From RGIG5952 sp045603485 (GTDB taxonomy: Bacteria > Verrucomicrobiota > Kiritimatiellia > RFP12 > JAAYLN01), in assembly GCA_045603485.1 (NCBI GenBank), contig JAZUMF010000117.1, positions 26,014 to 90,013 on the forward strand: DNA of 64,000 nucleotides, written 5' to 3'. The translations under genes and the position numbers were made by a program. Numbering within the stretch: position 1 is the stretch's first letter; the number at the start of each line of letters is the position of its first letter. The notes under the pieces were generated by a model. The model ran no database searches. It saw only the letters and a program-made list of their open reading frames with translations, and was not told the DNA's origin. Positions 52,189 to 60,235 of this stretch are shown here, piece after piece.

Positions 52189-53248
52189 AGACGCAAAATA
52201 TGGTATCGCATGCCTTTCAAGTATGGGTTTGCGAATTACCCCCGAAAACCGCATGGCGGTTCAAAACTCAGATCGCTTTCTTCTTCAGGCAACAAGTGCT
52301 GAGACGAATGTCCTTAATGTGACATCTTCTCTCGGCCCCGAATGTCTTGTGCTTACCCGATTTGTCGAGGGTAGCCCTATGGCATCCTTTATCAAGTCAA
52401 GCCTTCGTTCACGCAATATCGCCTATGTGGGGCCCGATATTCCACAGGGCGGGCCATGGGGATACCGCCACCAATTCAATATTGCCGATTCGGGCTTTGG
52501 TCTTCGCGCTCCCCGCGTGTGGAATGATCGCGCCGGTGAAATCGGGCGCACCTTGAATGCGAAGGACTATGATACCGATGAGATTTTCGGCAAGCAGGGT
52601 GTTGCGATTTTCCACCTTTCGGGTCTTATTGCGGCAATGAGCCCTGAGACGACAAAGGCTTGCCTGGCTCTTGCAAAGGCGGCTCATAAGCATGGAACCT
52701 TGGTTTCATTTGACTTGAACTACCGTGCAACATTCTGGAAGGGCCGCGAAGAGGAACTTGCAAAGGCCTTTCATCAGATTGCTTCTGTCGCCGATATTCT
52801 CGTCGGTAATGAGGAGGATTTCCAGCTTTGCCTTGGCTTTAAGGGCCCCGAGGCTGGCGGCAAGGATCTTAAGTCAAAGATTGACAGTTTTAAGGATATG
52901 ATTGAGAAGGTCGCCAAGAAGTACAAGAATGCAAAGTTCTTTGCAACCACTCTTCGTCAGGTCATCTCTGCCGACCATCACCTTTGGGGAGCGATTGTCA
53001 GAGCCGACGGCAAGTGGTTTGTAGAGGAGCCTCGCGATATCGATGTCCTGGACCGTATCGGCGGCGGCGATGGATTTACGGGCGGTCTGCTCTATGGCGT
53101 TCTCAATGGATGGGATGGCGAGAAGTGTCTTCGCTTCGGTTGGGCCTCCGGTGTCTTGGCTGCATCGTCGCTCTATGACTATGCTCAGCCTGCTGATGAA
53201 AAGCAGGTCTGGGATGTCTATGCGGGCAATGCACGCGTTCAGCGGTAA
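52175..53248 (+). CDS. PfkB-family sugar kinase (2-keto-3-deoxygluconate kinase-like)
   Basis: A 357-residue ribokinase-fold kinase. Signature II is ILDRIGGGDGFTGGL-like (DVLDRIGGGDGFTGGLLYG in the protein), with the catalytic Asp. The middle LVSFDLNYRATFW and ILVGNEEDFQLCLG are typical of KdgK-type enzymes, which phosphorylate 2-keto-3-deoxygluconate from uronate breakdown. The start at 52175 has AAGGA just upstream. It overlaps the previous gene and ends at a strong terminator. Other sugars, including a ketose such as rhamnulose, cannot be excluded. Confidence 0.85.
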   Translation: MKVRKDAKYGIACLSSMGLRITPENRMAVQNSDRFLLQATSAETNVLNVTSSLGPECLVLTRFVEGSPMASFIKSSLRSRNIAYVGPDIPQGGPWGYRHQFNIADSGFGLRAPRVWNDRAGEIGRTLNAKDYDTDEIFGKQGVAIFHLSGLIAAMSPETTKACLALAKAAHKHGTLVSFDLNYRATFWKGREEELAKAFHQIASVADILVGNEEDFQLCLGFKGPEAGGKDLKSKIDSFKDMIEKVAKKYKNAKFFATTLRQVISADHHLWGAIVRADGKWFVEEPRDIDVLDRIGGGDGFTGGLLYGVLNGWDGEKCLRFGWASGVLAASSLYDYAQPADEKQVWDVYAGNARVQR

Positions 53249-53251
53249 AAT

Positions 53252-53282
53252 AAAAAGCCCCGCCAACACGGGGCTTTTTTTT
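53252..53282 (+). terminator. Rho-independent terminator after the PfkB kinase
   Basis: GCCCCG (53257-53262) pairs with CGGGGC (53269-53274), with A's before and eight T's after. The T-run fuses directly with the galK -10 box. Confidence 0.92.
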
Positions 53283-53290
53283 GATATAAT
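53282..53290 (+). promoter_or_regulatory. Extended -10 of galK, leaderless
   Basis: TGATATAAT ends 8 nt before the ATG at 53299. There is no Shine-Dalgarno. It shares its first T with the upstream terminator's T-run. Confidence 0.65.
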
Positions 53291-53298
53291 ACTTCTTT

Positions 53299-54468
53299 AT
53301 GAAAAACGAACTTTATCAAGAGACGCTCAAAAAATTCCGTGAGCATTTTGGATGTGAACCAGAGCTGGTCGCTTATGCGCCCGGTCGTGTTGAGGTTGTT
53401 GGAAATCACACCGACTACAATGAGGGATATGTTCTCTCGGCAGCGATCAATTACGGCACATTTTTTGCCATTGCCAAGAATGATTCGACTGAATGTCGCC
53501 TTGTGGCGGGTGATCTGATGCATGAGGTTCGCTTCCCTGTAAGCAACCCTACACCTTCAACCGAAGATACTTGGTCAAACTACTGCAAAGGAGTTTTGGC
53601 GGGATTGCTCCCGATGGGTGACTTTAAGGTAGGCTTCAAGGGGCTTTTCTTTGGAGATATTCCTCAAGGGGCCGGTCTTTCGAGCTCAGCCGCTCTTGAG
53701 GTGACAACCGGCCTTGCTATAGCAGGTCTATACGGCATTACAGCCAGCAAGCTTGATTTTGCAAAGATTGGTCAGAAGGCCGAGCATACCTTCGCAGGTG
53801 TAAAGTGCGGTCTTTTGGATCAGATTTCTTCTCTTTACGGTGCTGAAAATATGCTTGTAAAGACAGACTTCCGCTCTTTGGATGTTGCGAATGTCCCGTT
53901 GAGTGCCGATTGCGTTTTGCTCGTTTGCAAGTCGGGCGCGAAGCATGCCCTCGTCGATGGCGCATACAATCAGCGTCGTGAGGATTGTGAGGCTGCAAGG
54001 GATTTCTTCAAAGGTAAGCTTGACCACAAGGTTGATGCTCTACGCGATGTCTCTTGGGCGGAGTGGGAAAAATATCACAGCGAGATGGCTGAGCGCATAG
54101 CCAACCGTTCGGCTCACCCGATTGGAGAAGATGAGCGCGTCCTTAAAGGTGCAGAGTTGCTCGATAAGGGCGATACCGCAGCCTTTGGCGCCATGATGTT
54201 TGAGTCACATGAAAGCTCAAGAAAATATTTTGAAAATTCATGCGAGGAGCTTGATGTTCTCGTTGAAATTTCAAAGAGCGTAGGTGGCGTTCTCGGAGCG
54301 CGCCTCTCCGGTGGCGGATTTGGCGGCAGTGTTGTAGCTCTCGTTAAAAAGGATGAGGCTGAGAGTGCGGCCAAGGCAATTTCAGATGCCTATAACAAGC
54401 ATTACGGACGCCCATGTGAAATCCTCTTTATCGTGCCTTCCGAGGGTGCGAGAATCGTGAATGCGTAA
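53299..54468 (+). CDS. galK: Galactokinase
   Basis: A 389-residue GHMP kinase. The galactokinase signature is present but altered: GRVEVVGNHTDYNEG, where E. coli has GRVNLIGEHTDYN, so Asn and Glu are exchanged at two positions. The ATP loop is PQGAGLSSSAALEV, the base region GLLDQISSLYG holds the catalytic Asp, and RLSGGGFGGSVVAL is motif 3. It phosphorylates galactose at C1. The leaderless-type promoter abuts the ATG. It is followed by rlmB after 10 nt. Because of the motif change, a related sugar (such as arabinose or N-acetylgalactosamine) is possible but less likely. Confidence 0.88.
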   Translation: MKNELYQETLKKFREHFGCEPELVAYAPGRVEVVGNHTDYNEGYVLSAAINYGTFFAIAKNDSTECRLVAGDLMHEVRFPVSNPTPSTEDTWSNYCKGVLAGLLPMGDFKVGFKGLFFGDIPQGAGLSSSAALEVTTGLAIAGLYGITASKLDFAKIGQKAEHTFAGVKCGLLDQISSLYGAENMLVKTDFRSLDVANVPLSADCVLLVCKSGAKHALVDGAYNQRREDCEAARDFFKGKLDHKVDALRDVSWAEWEKYHSEMAERIANRSAHPIGEDERVLKGAELLDKGDTAAFGAMMFESHESSRKYFENSCEELDVLVEISKSVGGVLGARLSGGGFGGSVVALVKKDEAESAAKAISDAYNKHYGRPCEILFIVPSEGARIVNA

Positions 54469-54478
54469 GGAGTGGCAG

Positions 54479-55279
54479 ATGAGTCGCAGAGGGGACAGTC
54501 GCCCACGCGGAGGACGCGGTGGAGATAGTCGCAACGGCGAATGGCTTTACGGCCGTCGCCCCGTTTTAGAAGTTCTTCGTGCAGGTCGTCGTTCCTTCTA
54601 CGATTTGTGTATCAGCGAAAGCGCACGCGAGGCTTGCTCCGATGAAGAGCTTGCCGAGATCCGCACTCTGGCTTCGCATTATGGTGTCAGGGTGCGCACG
54701 GTCGACCGTAAGAGCTTAAACGACCAGCTCGGCCCCGTAAACCATCAGGGCGTGGCAATCAGCGTAAGCTCATATCCATACAAGTGTATGGAAGAGCTTA
54801 TGGCTGAGGTCGAAGACGACCCTGAAGCCGTCGTCTTGATATTAGATCATATCGAAGACCCTCAAAATGTCGGTTCGCTTTTGCGGACAGCCGATGCCGC
54901 AGGAGTCAAAGGTGTAATAATCCCCGAAGATCGCTCTGCCGGTGTTACTCCTGCAGCCGTTCGCGCCTCGGCAGGTGCAGCAGAGCACCTCTGTGTAGTC
55001 AAGGTCGTTAATATCGTTCGCGCTATTGAAGCGTTGAAGGAGCAAGAGGTTTGGGTTACAGGTCTTGACTTTGGCGACGACGCCAAGGATTATGCCGATA
55101 TCGACTACAAGGGCCGATGCGGATTGGTAGTCGGCAACGAGGGTAGGGGCATCTCTCGATTGGTCCGTGAAAAGTGCGATTTTATAGCGATGCTTCCAAT
55201 GGTTGGCGCAGTGTCTTCGCTTAATGCTTCTGTTGCCGGAGCGTTAGTGATGTATGAGGCTTTACGCCAGAAGAGATAA
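54479..55279 (+). CDS. rlmB: 23S rRNA 2'-O-ribose methyltransferase of the RlmB/TrmH family
   Basis: A 266-residue SpoU methyltransferase. A basic, Gly/Arg-rich N-terminus (MSRRGDSRPRGGRGG) precedes the L30e-like RNA-binding part (GRRPVLEVLRAGRR) and the knotted SPOUT domain: LDHIEDPQNVGSLLRTADAAG (motif 1), VVGNEGRGIS (motif 2) and LPMVGAVSSLNASVAGAL (motif 3). It uses S-adenosylmethionine. AAGGAG lies 6 nt before the ATG at 54479; an earlier in-frame ATG at 54461 would overlap galK. The gene is followed by repeats. Confidence 0.93.
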   Translation: MSRRGDSRPRGGRGGDSRNGEWLYGRRPVLEVLRAGRRSFYDLCISESAREACSDEELAEIRTLASHYGVRVRTVDRKSLNDQLGPVNHQGVAISVSSYPYKCMEELMAEVEDDPEAVVLILDHIEDPQNVGSLLRTADAAGVKGVIIPEDRSAGVTPAAVRASAGAAEHLCVVKVVNIVRAIEALKEQEVWVTGLDFGDDAKDYADIDYKGRCGLVVGNEGRGISRLVREKCDFIAMLPMVGAVSSLNASVAGALVMYEALRQKR

Positions 55280-55318
55280 TAGTTTCAGATTGATGCCAAA
55301 GCTTTGAAATTATTGAAA

Positions 55319-55349
55319 CGAAAAGGACTGTTCCCTTAACAAGTTTTAA
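55319..55349 (+). repeat. Dispersed CTGTCCCC repeat, copy 5
   Basis: CGAAAAGGACTGTTCCC followed by TTAACAAGTTTTAA; near consensus with one C-to-T. Confidence 0.85.
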
Positions 55350-55386
55350 GCAACAGCAGAATGTTGCCAATGTTTTTACCGCAAAA

Positions 55387-55467
55387 ACCGGGACAACCGA
55401 GACACCCAAGACAACCGGGACGAATGAGACGGCGCAGTCCCGAATGACTTGGTCACGGATGTCTCGG
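55387..55467. repeat. Degenerate GGGACAACCGAGAC repeats with inverted arms
   Basis: From 55387 about 10-nt units related to ACCGGGACAA recur four times. CCGAGACA (55397-55404) is repeated inverted as TGTCTCGG (55460-55467). The segment lies between two dispersed-repeat copies. Confidence 0.55.
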
Positions 55468-55520
55468 GAGTCCCATTTACGCAAGGGCTGGAAGATGGTT
55501 AATGGCTCTTCTTTAAAAAA

Positions 55521-55550
55521 ACGAAAAGGACTGTCCCCTTAACAAGTTAT
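55521..55550 (+). repeat. Dispersed CTGTCCCC repeat, copy 6
   Basis: ACGAAAAGGACTGTCCCC followed by TTAACAAGTTAT, a consensus copy. It overlaps the stop codon of the minus-strand LRR gene (55547-55549). Confidence 0.88.
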
Positions 55551-56770
55551 CTGACGATTAGGATGGATGGGTCTTTGTTAGACCAACGGGTAATCCAGGC
55601 GTTTCTTCTGTTTGAGTTTAGAACGCCAATAATCGGTTCTTTCGGTGCGCCGGCTTGTGTTCGATCGCTTTCGGTTAAGTTTGGCGGGATGCGTGTGCAG
55701 AGAGCTTGCCAATTTTCTTTGTCTTTTCCTCTAGAAACATGGATAGTTACCCATGAACTGTCATGTGCAATAAAATTGGCTTCTGAGATAGATGTTGGAG
55801 CGGTATCACCTAACCACCAAATATTTGCACCTGGAGCTATACAATAAAAGGCAGCAACCGAAATTGTTGGAGATGAATGAATGACAAAATTGGTTGCTGA
55901 TTTGCAATTGCTGAATGAATAGCTTGCGATTGATTTTACATTGGGAAGGTTGAAGGATGTGATTGATGCGCAGGAACTGAAGGATTGAAAACTTACAGAT
56001 GTAAGAAGTGGTGCGGTAATATCACCCTCTAAAGCCGGGCAAGATGAAAAAGCGTAACTTCCGATAGAAGTTACATTAGTCCAATTTAGCGGATAAAAGG
56101 TTTTTAGCGCGGTACACCCATTCATCGCATCGGAGCTGATTGTCTTTAAGGCAGGTGAGAGCGTTATATTTGTTATGGCTTTTTGAACTGCAAATGCATA
56201 GCCACCCAATGCAGTTGTATTTGGTGCATAGCATGATGTGATTTTTGTTCCATAAAAGGCATAAGAATTGATAGTTTGAATTTTTTCTAACTTAAAATCT
56301 CCAACTATAGGAGCTGGCCTGAAGGCATTTCTGCCTATATATGTCAGTTCAGGCAATGTTGTAGGTGAAAATCTTTGCAATGACGAAGAATTGTAAAATG
56401 CTTCGTCTCCGATTGTCGTAATATCTTTTGATACTACCACATTCGTAAGGCTTGAGCAGGCTTTGAATGAATAATATCCTAAAGATGTCACGGAAGGAGC
56501 GATAAGATTTGTAATCGCTGTATACGAGGTACATGCAGAGCTGCCAAATGCAGTTACCGGATAGCCGGTGTCATTTTCCACAGATGTCAGGTCTAGTGTA
56601 TCTACTCCAGCTGTCACTTTTGTGACAGTAAGGCTATTGTTTTTTAGGGAGACAGATAGTTGCCAATTGCCATCGGTGAGGGTTGTCGGTGATGTGGGGG
56701 AGTCTAATGTCCACGCAGCATTTGCCGCTATTGACAGCAATGCGAATAATGAAGTGAGCTGTAATTTCAT
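55547..56770 (-). CDS. Secreted BspA-like leucine-rich-repeat protein, third member
   Basis: A 407-residue exported protein. Signal peptide MKLQLTSLFALLSIAANA is followed by a short Ig-like start and then about ten LRR_5 repeats (TSLGYYSFKACSSLTNVVV, TTIGDEAFYNSSSLQRF and so on). The C-terminus (APTSISEANF, then KENWQALCTR and RRNAWITRWSNK) parallels the tails of the 22-25 kb paralogs. The ATG at 56770 begins the signal peptide; AAAGGAG lies 12 nt upstream, rather far. No InlB-type region is present. Its stop codon lies inside a dispersed-repeat copy. Confidence 0.85.
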   Translation of the reverse strand: MKLQLTSLFALLSIAANAAWTLDSPTSPTTLTDGNWQLSVSLKNNSLTVTKVTAGVDTLDLTSVENDTGYPVTAFGSSACTSYTAITNLIAPSVTSLGYYSFKACSSLTNVVVSKDITTIGDEAFYNSSSLQRFSPTTLPELTYIGRNAFRPAPIVGDFKLEKIQTINSYAFYGTKITSCYAPNTTALGGYAFAVQKAITNITLSPALKTISSDAMNGCTALKTFYPLNWTNVTSIGSYAFSSCPALEGDITAPLLTSVSFQSFSSCASITSFNLPNVKSIASYSFSNCKSATNFVIHSSPTISVAAFYCIAPGANIWWLGDTAPTSISEANFIAHDSSWVTIHVSRGKDKENWQALCTRIPPNLTESDRTQAGAPKEPIIGVLNSNRRNAWITRWSNKDPSILIVR

Positions 56771-56821
56771 TGTAGCCAAAATCTCCTTTAATGTCATAAA
56801 GTTAGTGATTATATTTTATCA

Positions 56822-56858
56822 CAAAAAAAGGCAGAAGCAATGGCTTCTGCCTTTTTGT
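56822..56858 (-). terminator. Terminator of the second DUF4838 gene
   Basis: GGCAGAAGC (56830-56838) pairs with GCTTCTGCC (56843-56851) around a 4-nt loop. The minus strand then reads a T-run. It lies 12 nt after the DUF4838 stop. Confidence 0.92.
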
Positions 56859-56870
56859 TGGCTGTTTTGA

Positions 56871-59180
56871 TTACTTCAAAACGGAGCCTTCGATAAGCTT
56901 GGGTGAGACAAACTTGAATTCTTTGATATCAAAGTAATCGACTTTGTTGAGAATTCCGTTCATTAGCCATACGCGAGTTCCCGGGATGAAGCGGCGCTTG
57001 CCCAGGCATATTGTGCGCCATTGCGTTTCGCCACCCCATGCGTTTACGGGCATATCGGCGATTTCGGCAAGGTTTTTAAGCTTATAGCCGTTTGAGACTA
57101 GCGGTGTGTAGATTCCGAAATAGAAGGCGGCTTGATCGTGAGGAACGGTTGTTGATACGCGTACTGTAGCAAAGACATACCAGTCACCGGCTTCTTCTTC
57201 GGTTGCCGTAAAGCCAACTTCACCGTATTTGGGCTCCATCCAAAGATGGTTTACATCTTCAGTAAGAGATACCGATATGCGAGCATACTCGAAGCCCTCT
57301 TTGGCCTTTTCCTTCTTCATGTGGATACCGCCTGTCATTTTGGCAGCGGGGATTACAATGGAGGAGTATTTATCCGAGAATTTGGTCGGAGCGGTTGGGC
57401 CGCTATTTAGGACGCCGTCAACCATAGCGCACCATTTTGAATATATCCAAGGATGCTCAGCATAAGCATTTGAGCTGTAGTTGTTGCTTGAGTCACTGCA
57501 TATATTCTTCCATTCCTGTACATAATCGGCCAGCGGACGAAGTTTGAAGTTGAGTTTCTTGGCTGGCTCAATCATATTGTTATACTCAAAAATTGTATTT
57601 ATGAGCGCTGCGATTTTTGCACGACGAACGAGGACTCTTTGAACTCTAGGAAGTCCCTTGATGGCGTCGGCCTTTTCGAATTCCCTTAGTATACGGACGG
57701 AGTCCTCTCCGGTTAGATAATGATTTGCCGTTGTTACATAGCAGCCATACCATGTATAGCGTTGACGGAGGCGGGCATGCTCGAGAATATCGAGATAATT
57801 GAGAATATGCGGCGCCGCGGCTCCATAGGTGGCCTTGACATACTTTTCGGTCAACTTTTGGACATCTTGATATGGATTCCAGTGGAGCTTGCCGAAGAGG
57901 TAGAAGTTAAGGGTATTCATATCGGAGATGATACCAAAGGCGGTCTGCGAATCAACGCCTTGGACTCCCGACTTGTGATAGTAACGAAGTGTTTGCGGGA
58001 GAATTGTATGGTTTGGAAATGGGAGCATGTAATTTGCGAAGTTTGCAAGATAATCCCAGATGAAGATGCCTGTTTTTTCAGGAATTAGATTATGCAGGCG
58101 GGCCAGAGCCGCCTCGGAGCGTTCATTGTTATCTGCAGAGAGGCAGTGGTTGCGCCAAAGTTCGGCAACACCGGCACCGACATTGGGCTCGACCTTGAAG
58201 TCGGGATGGTCTGGCATCAGGTCGCCGTAGTTGAGGAAGTTGACCTGAATGTGCGGGAAGCGCTTTGCAACGCGATTCGCAATTACGAGCATTTGTATGT
58301 ATGATTGTTCATAACCGCTTTTAAGTGGATATTTGGCAGCAATGGCTTTGCATGGATCGCATTCGCACATACGGCACCCGTCAGAGAGACCGACAGAAAT
58401 GTGACGCGTGGGCTTGCGTTTTAACTCTTCTTCAATTTCTTTGAAGAGCTGCTCATACATTCCTTCACTTGATGCGCAGACCCAATTGCCGCGGCGCTTT
58501 AGTGTTGTGTGATCCCAGGCATACCATTCAGGATGGTCTTTGAAGTATTTGCGAGCTTGAAGATATTTGCCGGGCAAGGTTTGGTCAATGTTGTATGGCA
58601 ACTGACCGATTTCGTTCCATCTTGCGTTTCCTCGCCCGGGCTGAATGCGGTGCTTAAGAGAGAATTGCCAGTTATTCCACAGATCACCCCATGCGCAACG
58701 CCATTTGAAAACGGGGGCGTCTACCTTTTTGTAATCGCCGGCGATAGAGAGGCAGTTTGTGGATGGGATATATTCGTATTCAGGTGAACAGAAGACAACA
58801 CCAAAGGACTCAATTAAGTCATATACGGCAAAGGTGGGGCCAAATGGCGCATCACCGGTAATCTCAAGTGTGTTTTTATCGGCAACGCGAATTGAAATTT
58901 CGTCGGGCTTTTGAGCCTTATACGGTGTTGCGACCTTGATGGTTTTAAAGCCGGGAACAGGCTTGTCCGTTACCATAAAGTCGGTCTTTGAGATGGCGCC
59001 AAGGTATTTGGCAAGCTCAAACGCGGCATCACGATTTATGGATGTCGTGTTTTTATCGACAACGATTACCGCCTGCGGCAGCCCGTCTTTTGCAAGAACA
59101 AAGGGCTCTTGTGCGATTGCGCAAGATGCAATGACCAGCGTAGCCGCTATCAGAGCATGTATGTGCTTGTTAATGTTCAT
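56871..59180 (-). CDS. Secreted DUF4838 glycan-active protein (short form)
   Basis: A 769-residue exported protein homologous to the 948-residue protein at 25595-28441. Signal peptide (ALIAATLVIASCAIAQ), alpha-glucuronidase-like N-domain (ELAKYLGAISKTDF, FAVYDLIESFG), and the DUF4838 centre with SVGLSDGCRMCECDPC (the same Cys cluster), IFIWDYLANFANYMLPFP and GVQGVDSQTAFG. One beta-sandwich module ends it (EVGFTATEEEAGDWYVFATV). GGAG lies 10 nt before the ATG. The long paralog has one more module. Likely acts on an extracellular glycan. Confidence 0.85.
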   Translation of the reverse strand: MNINKHIHALIAATLVIASCAIAQEPFVLAKDGLPQAVIVVDKNTTSINRDAAFELAKYLGAISKTDFMVTDKPVPGFKTIKVATPYKAQKPDEISIRVADKNTLEITGDAPFGPTFAVYDLIESFGVVFCSPEYEYIPSTNCLSIAGDYKKVDAPVFKWRCAWGDLWNNWQFSLKHRIQPGRGNARWNEIGQLPYNIDQTLPGKYLQARKYFKDHPEWYAWDHTTLKRRGNWVCASSEGMYEQLFKEIEEELKRKPTRHISVGLSDGCRMCECDPCKAIAAKYPLKSGYEQSYIQMLVIANRVAKRFPHIQVNFLNYGDLMPDHPDFKVEPNVGAGVAELWRNHCLSADNNERSEAALARLHNLIPEKTGIFIWDYLANFANYMLPFPNHTILPQTLRYYHKSGVQGVDSQTAFGIISDMNTLNFYLFGKLHWNPYQDVQKLTEKYVKATYGAAAPHILNYLDILEHARLRQRYTWYGCYVTTANHYLTGEDSVRILREFEKADAIKGLPRVQRVLVRRAKIAALINTIFEYNNMIEPAKKLNFKLRPLADYVQEWKNICSDSSNNYSSNAYAEHPWIYSKWCAMVDGVLNSGPTAPTKFSDKYSSIVIPAAKMTGGIHMKKEKAKEGFEYARISVSLTEDVNHLWMEPKYGEVGFTATEEEAGDWYVFATVRVSTTVPHDQAAFYFGIYTPLVSNGYKLKNLAEIADMPVNAWGGETQWRTICLGKRRFIPGTRVWLMNGILNKVDYFDIKEFKFVSPKLIEGSVLK

Positions 59181-59254
59181 TTTTTGGATTCTCCTTTGTA
59201 ATGATCAGTTAGTATTGCTACTGTTTTTGAAATAAGCAGTTTTTATGCCAATTA

Positions 59255-60235
59255 TCATTCTTCTTTGGGAATTCCTCCCAATTCTTGAAGTCGTTTAATG
59301 GCTATTGCCGCTAATCCTGTTTTGCCGGCTTTCAGAAGTTTTTTTGATATTGCATCAAGAAAGATGCAATATACTTTTAATTCTCCAAAGTTGTTTAGGT
59401 CGCCTTCTTCGTAGTATGACATTAAATCGGGAAGCAATTCGTAGGCACCTTCAGTCGACCAAATCGATTTTTCAGTGTCGCCGGTGAACTTTCCTGATGT
59501 TATCATTACGACGAGATTCTGCTGCACCATTCTACGGAGGGCTTCAAGCTCAAAGCCTGTGGGATTTAGGGCAAGCCCCTTCCATGCCCAATAAATCGCA
59601 TGAGACTGGGGAAGACGCCAATCTATTTTTCCGAATCTATTTTCGATTTCAGCAACAACGGACTGATCCAATTTGGGACTGTCTTGTTCGCCTTTTTGCA
59701 CGGATTCAACCTCGCGGGCAAGGGCGAGCTTGTAGGTTATGTGAGCCGGGTCGTCTGATGAGCCTATTTTATTTTGATAGAGCCAGCCTAGCTCTCGGTA
59801 TAGTGATGGAGTAGTGGGGTCTGCCGGTATCGCCTTGTCGCGCATTAACGAGATGCCGGCTTCGACCCATTTTTGCCGTGAGTTGTGGTCTGGAATCATT
59901 GCGCTTATGTTGTAGGCGAGATTCCAGGCGTTGAATGCCCAAGCGTCAGCGGCTTTCGGGTCAAGTGCATTTATCCAATCTGTAAGCTGCACTAGCTCAA
60001 AGTAGCGTCCTTGCTCTTGGAGGCGGGTTGCCCTAAGCCATAATATCTCAGAAATGATGCCTCTAAAGCCGCCAAGTCCAACCATTACATAACGAACCCA
60101 GAGCGTTTCTGTTGTTTGAACAATGCCTTGGGAGAGGCGCGCGTTGGCAAGCTTTGAGCCAAATACGGCCATGAGCAGCCAAGAGACAATGATGAGCATT
60201 GCGGGGAAAAATCGCTGAAGAGAGCCTTTTTTCAT
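59255..60235 (-). CDS. Membrane-anchored helical-repeat (TPR-like) protein of an ABC cassette
   Basis: A 326-residue protein with one N-terminal membrane helix (~10-28). The rest is alpha-helical and TPR-like, with LRATRLQEQGRYFELVQLTDWI and ALDPKAADAWAFNAWNLAYNIS (both in part), suggesting a protein-binding solenoid in the periplasm. I do not recognise the family. Its ATG overlaps the permease stop by 4 nt. It ends the six-gene minus-strand cassette with the ABC exporter and two lipoproteins. Confidence 0.8.
   Translation of the reverse strand: MKKGSLQRFFPAMLIIVSWLLMAVFGSKLANARLSQGIVQTTETLWVRYVMVGLGGFRGIISEILWLRATRLQEQGRYFELVQLTDWINALDPKAADAWAFNAWNLAYNISAMIPDHNSRQKWVEAGISLMRDKAIPADPTTPSLYRELGWLYQNKIGSSDDPAHITYKLALAREVESVQKGEQDSPKLDQSVVAEIENRFGKIDWRLPQSHAIYWAWKGLALNPTGFELEALRRMVQQNLVVMITSGKFTGDTEKSIWSTEGAYELLPDLMSYYEEGDLNNFGELKVYCIFLDAISKKLLKAGKTGLAAIAIKRLQELGGIPKEE

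Noticed and set aside
54489..54500. GGGGACAGTC match to the dispersed repeat in inverted orientation
   Set aside because: It lies within the rlmB coding region and matches only the core 10 nt.
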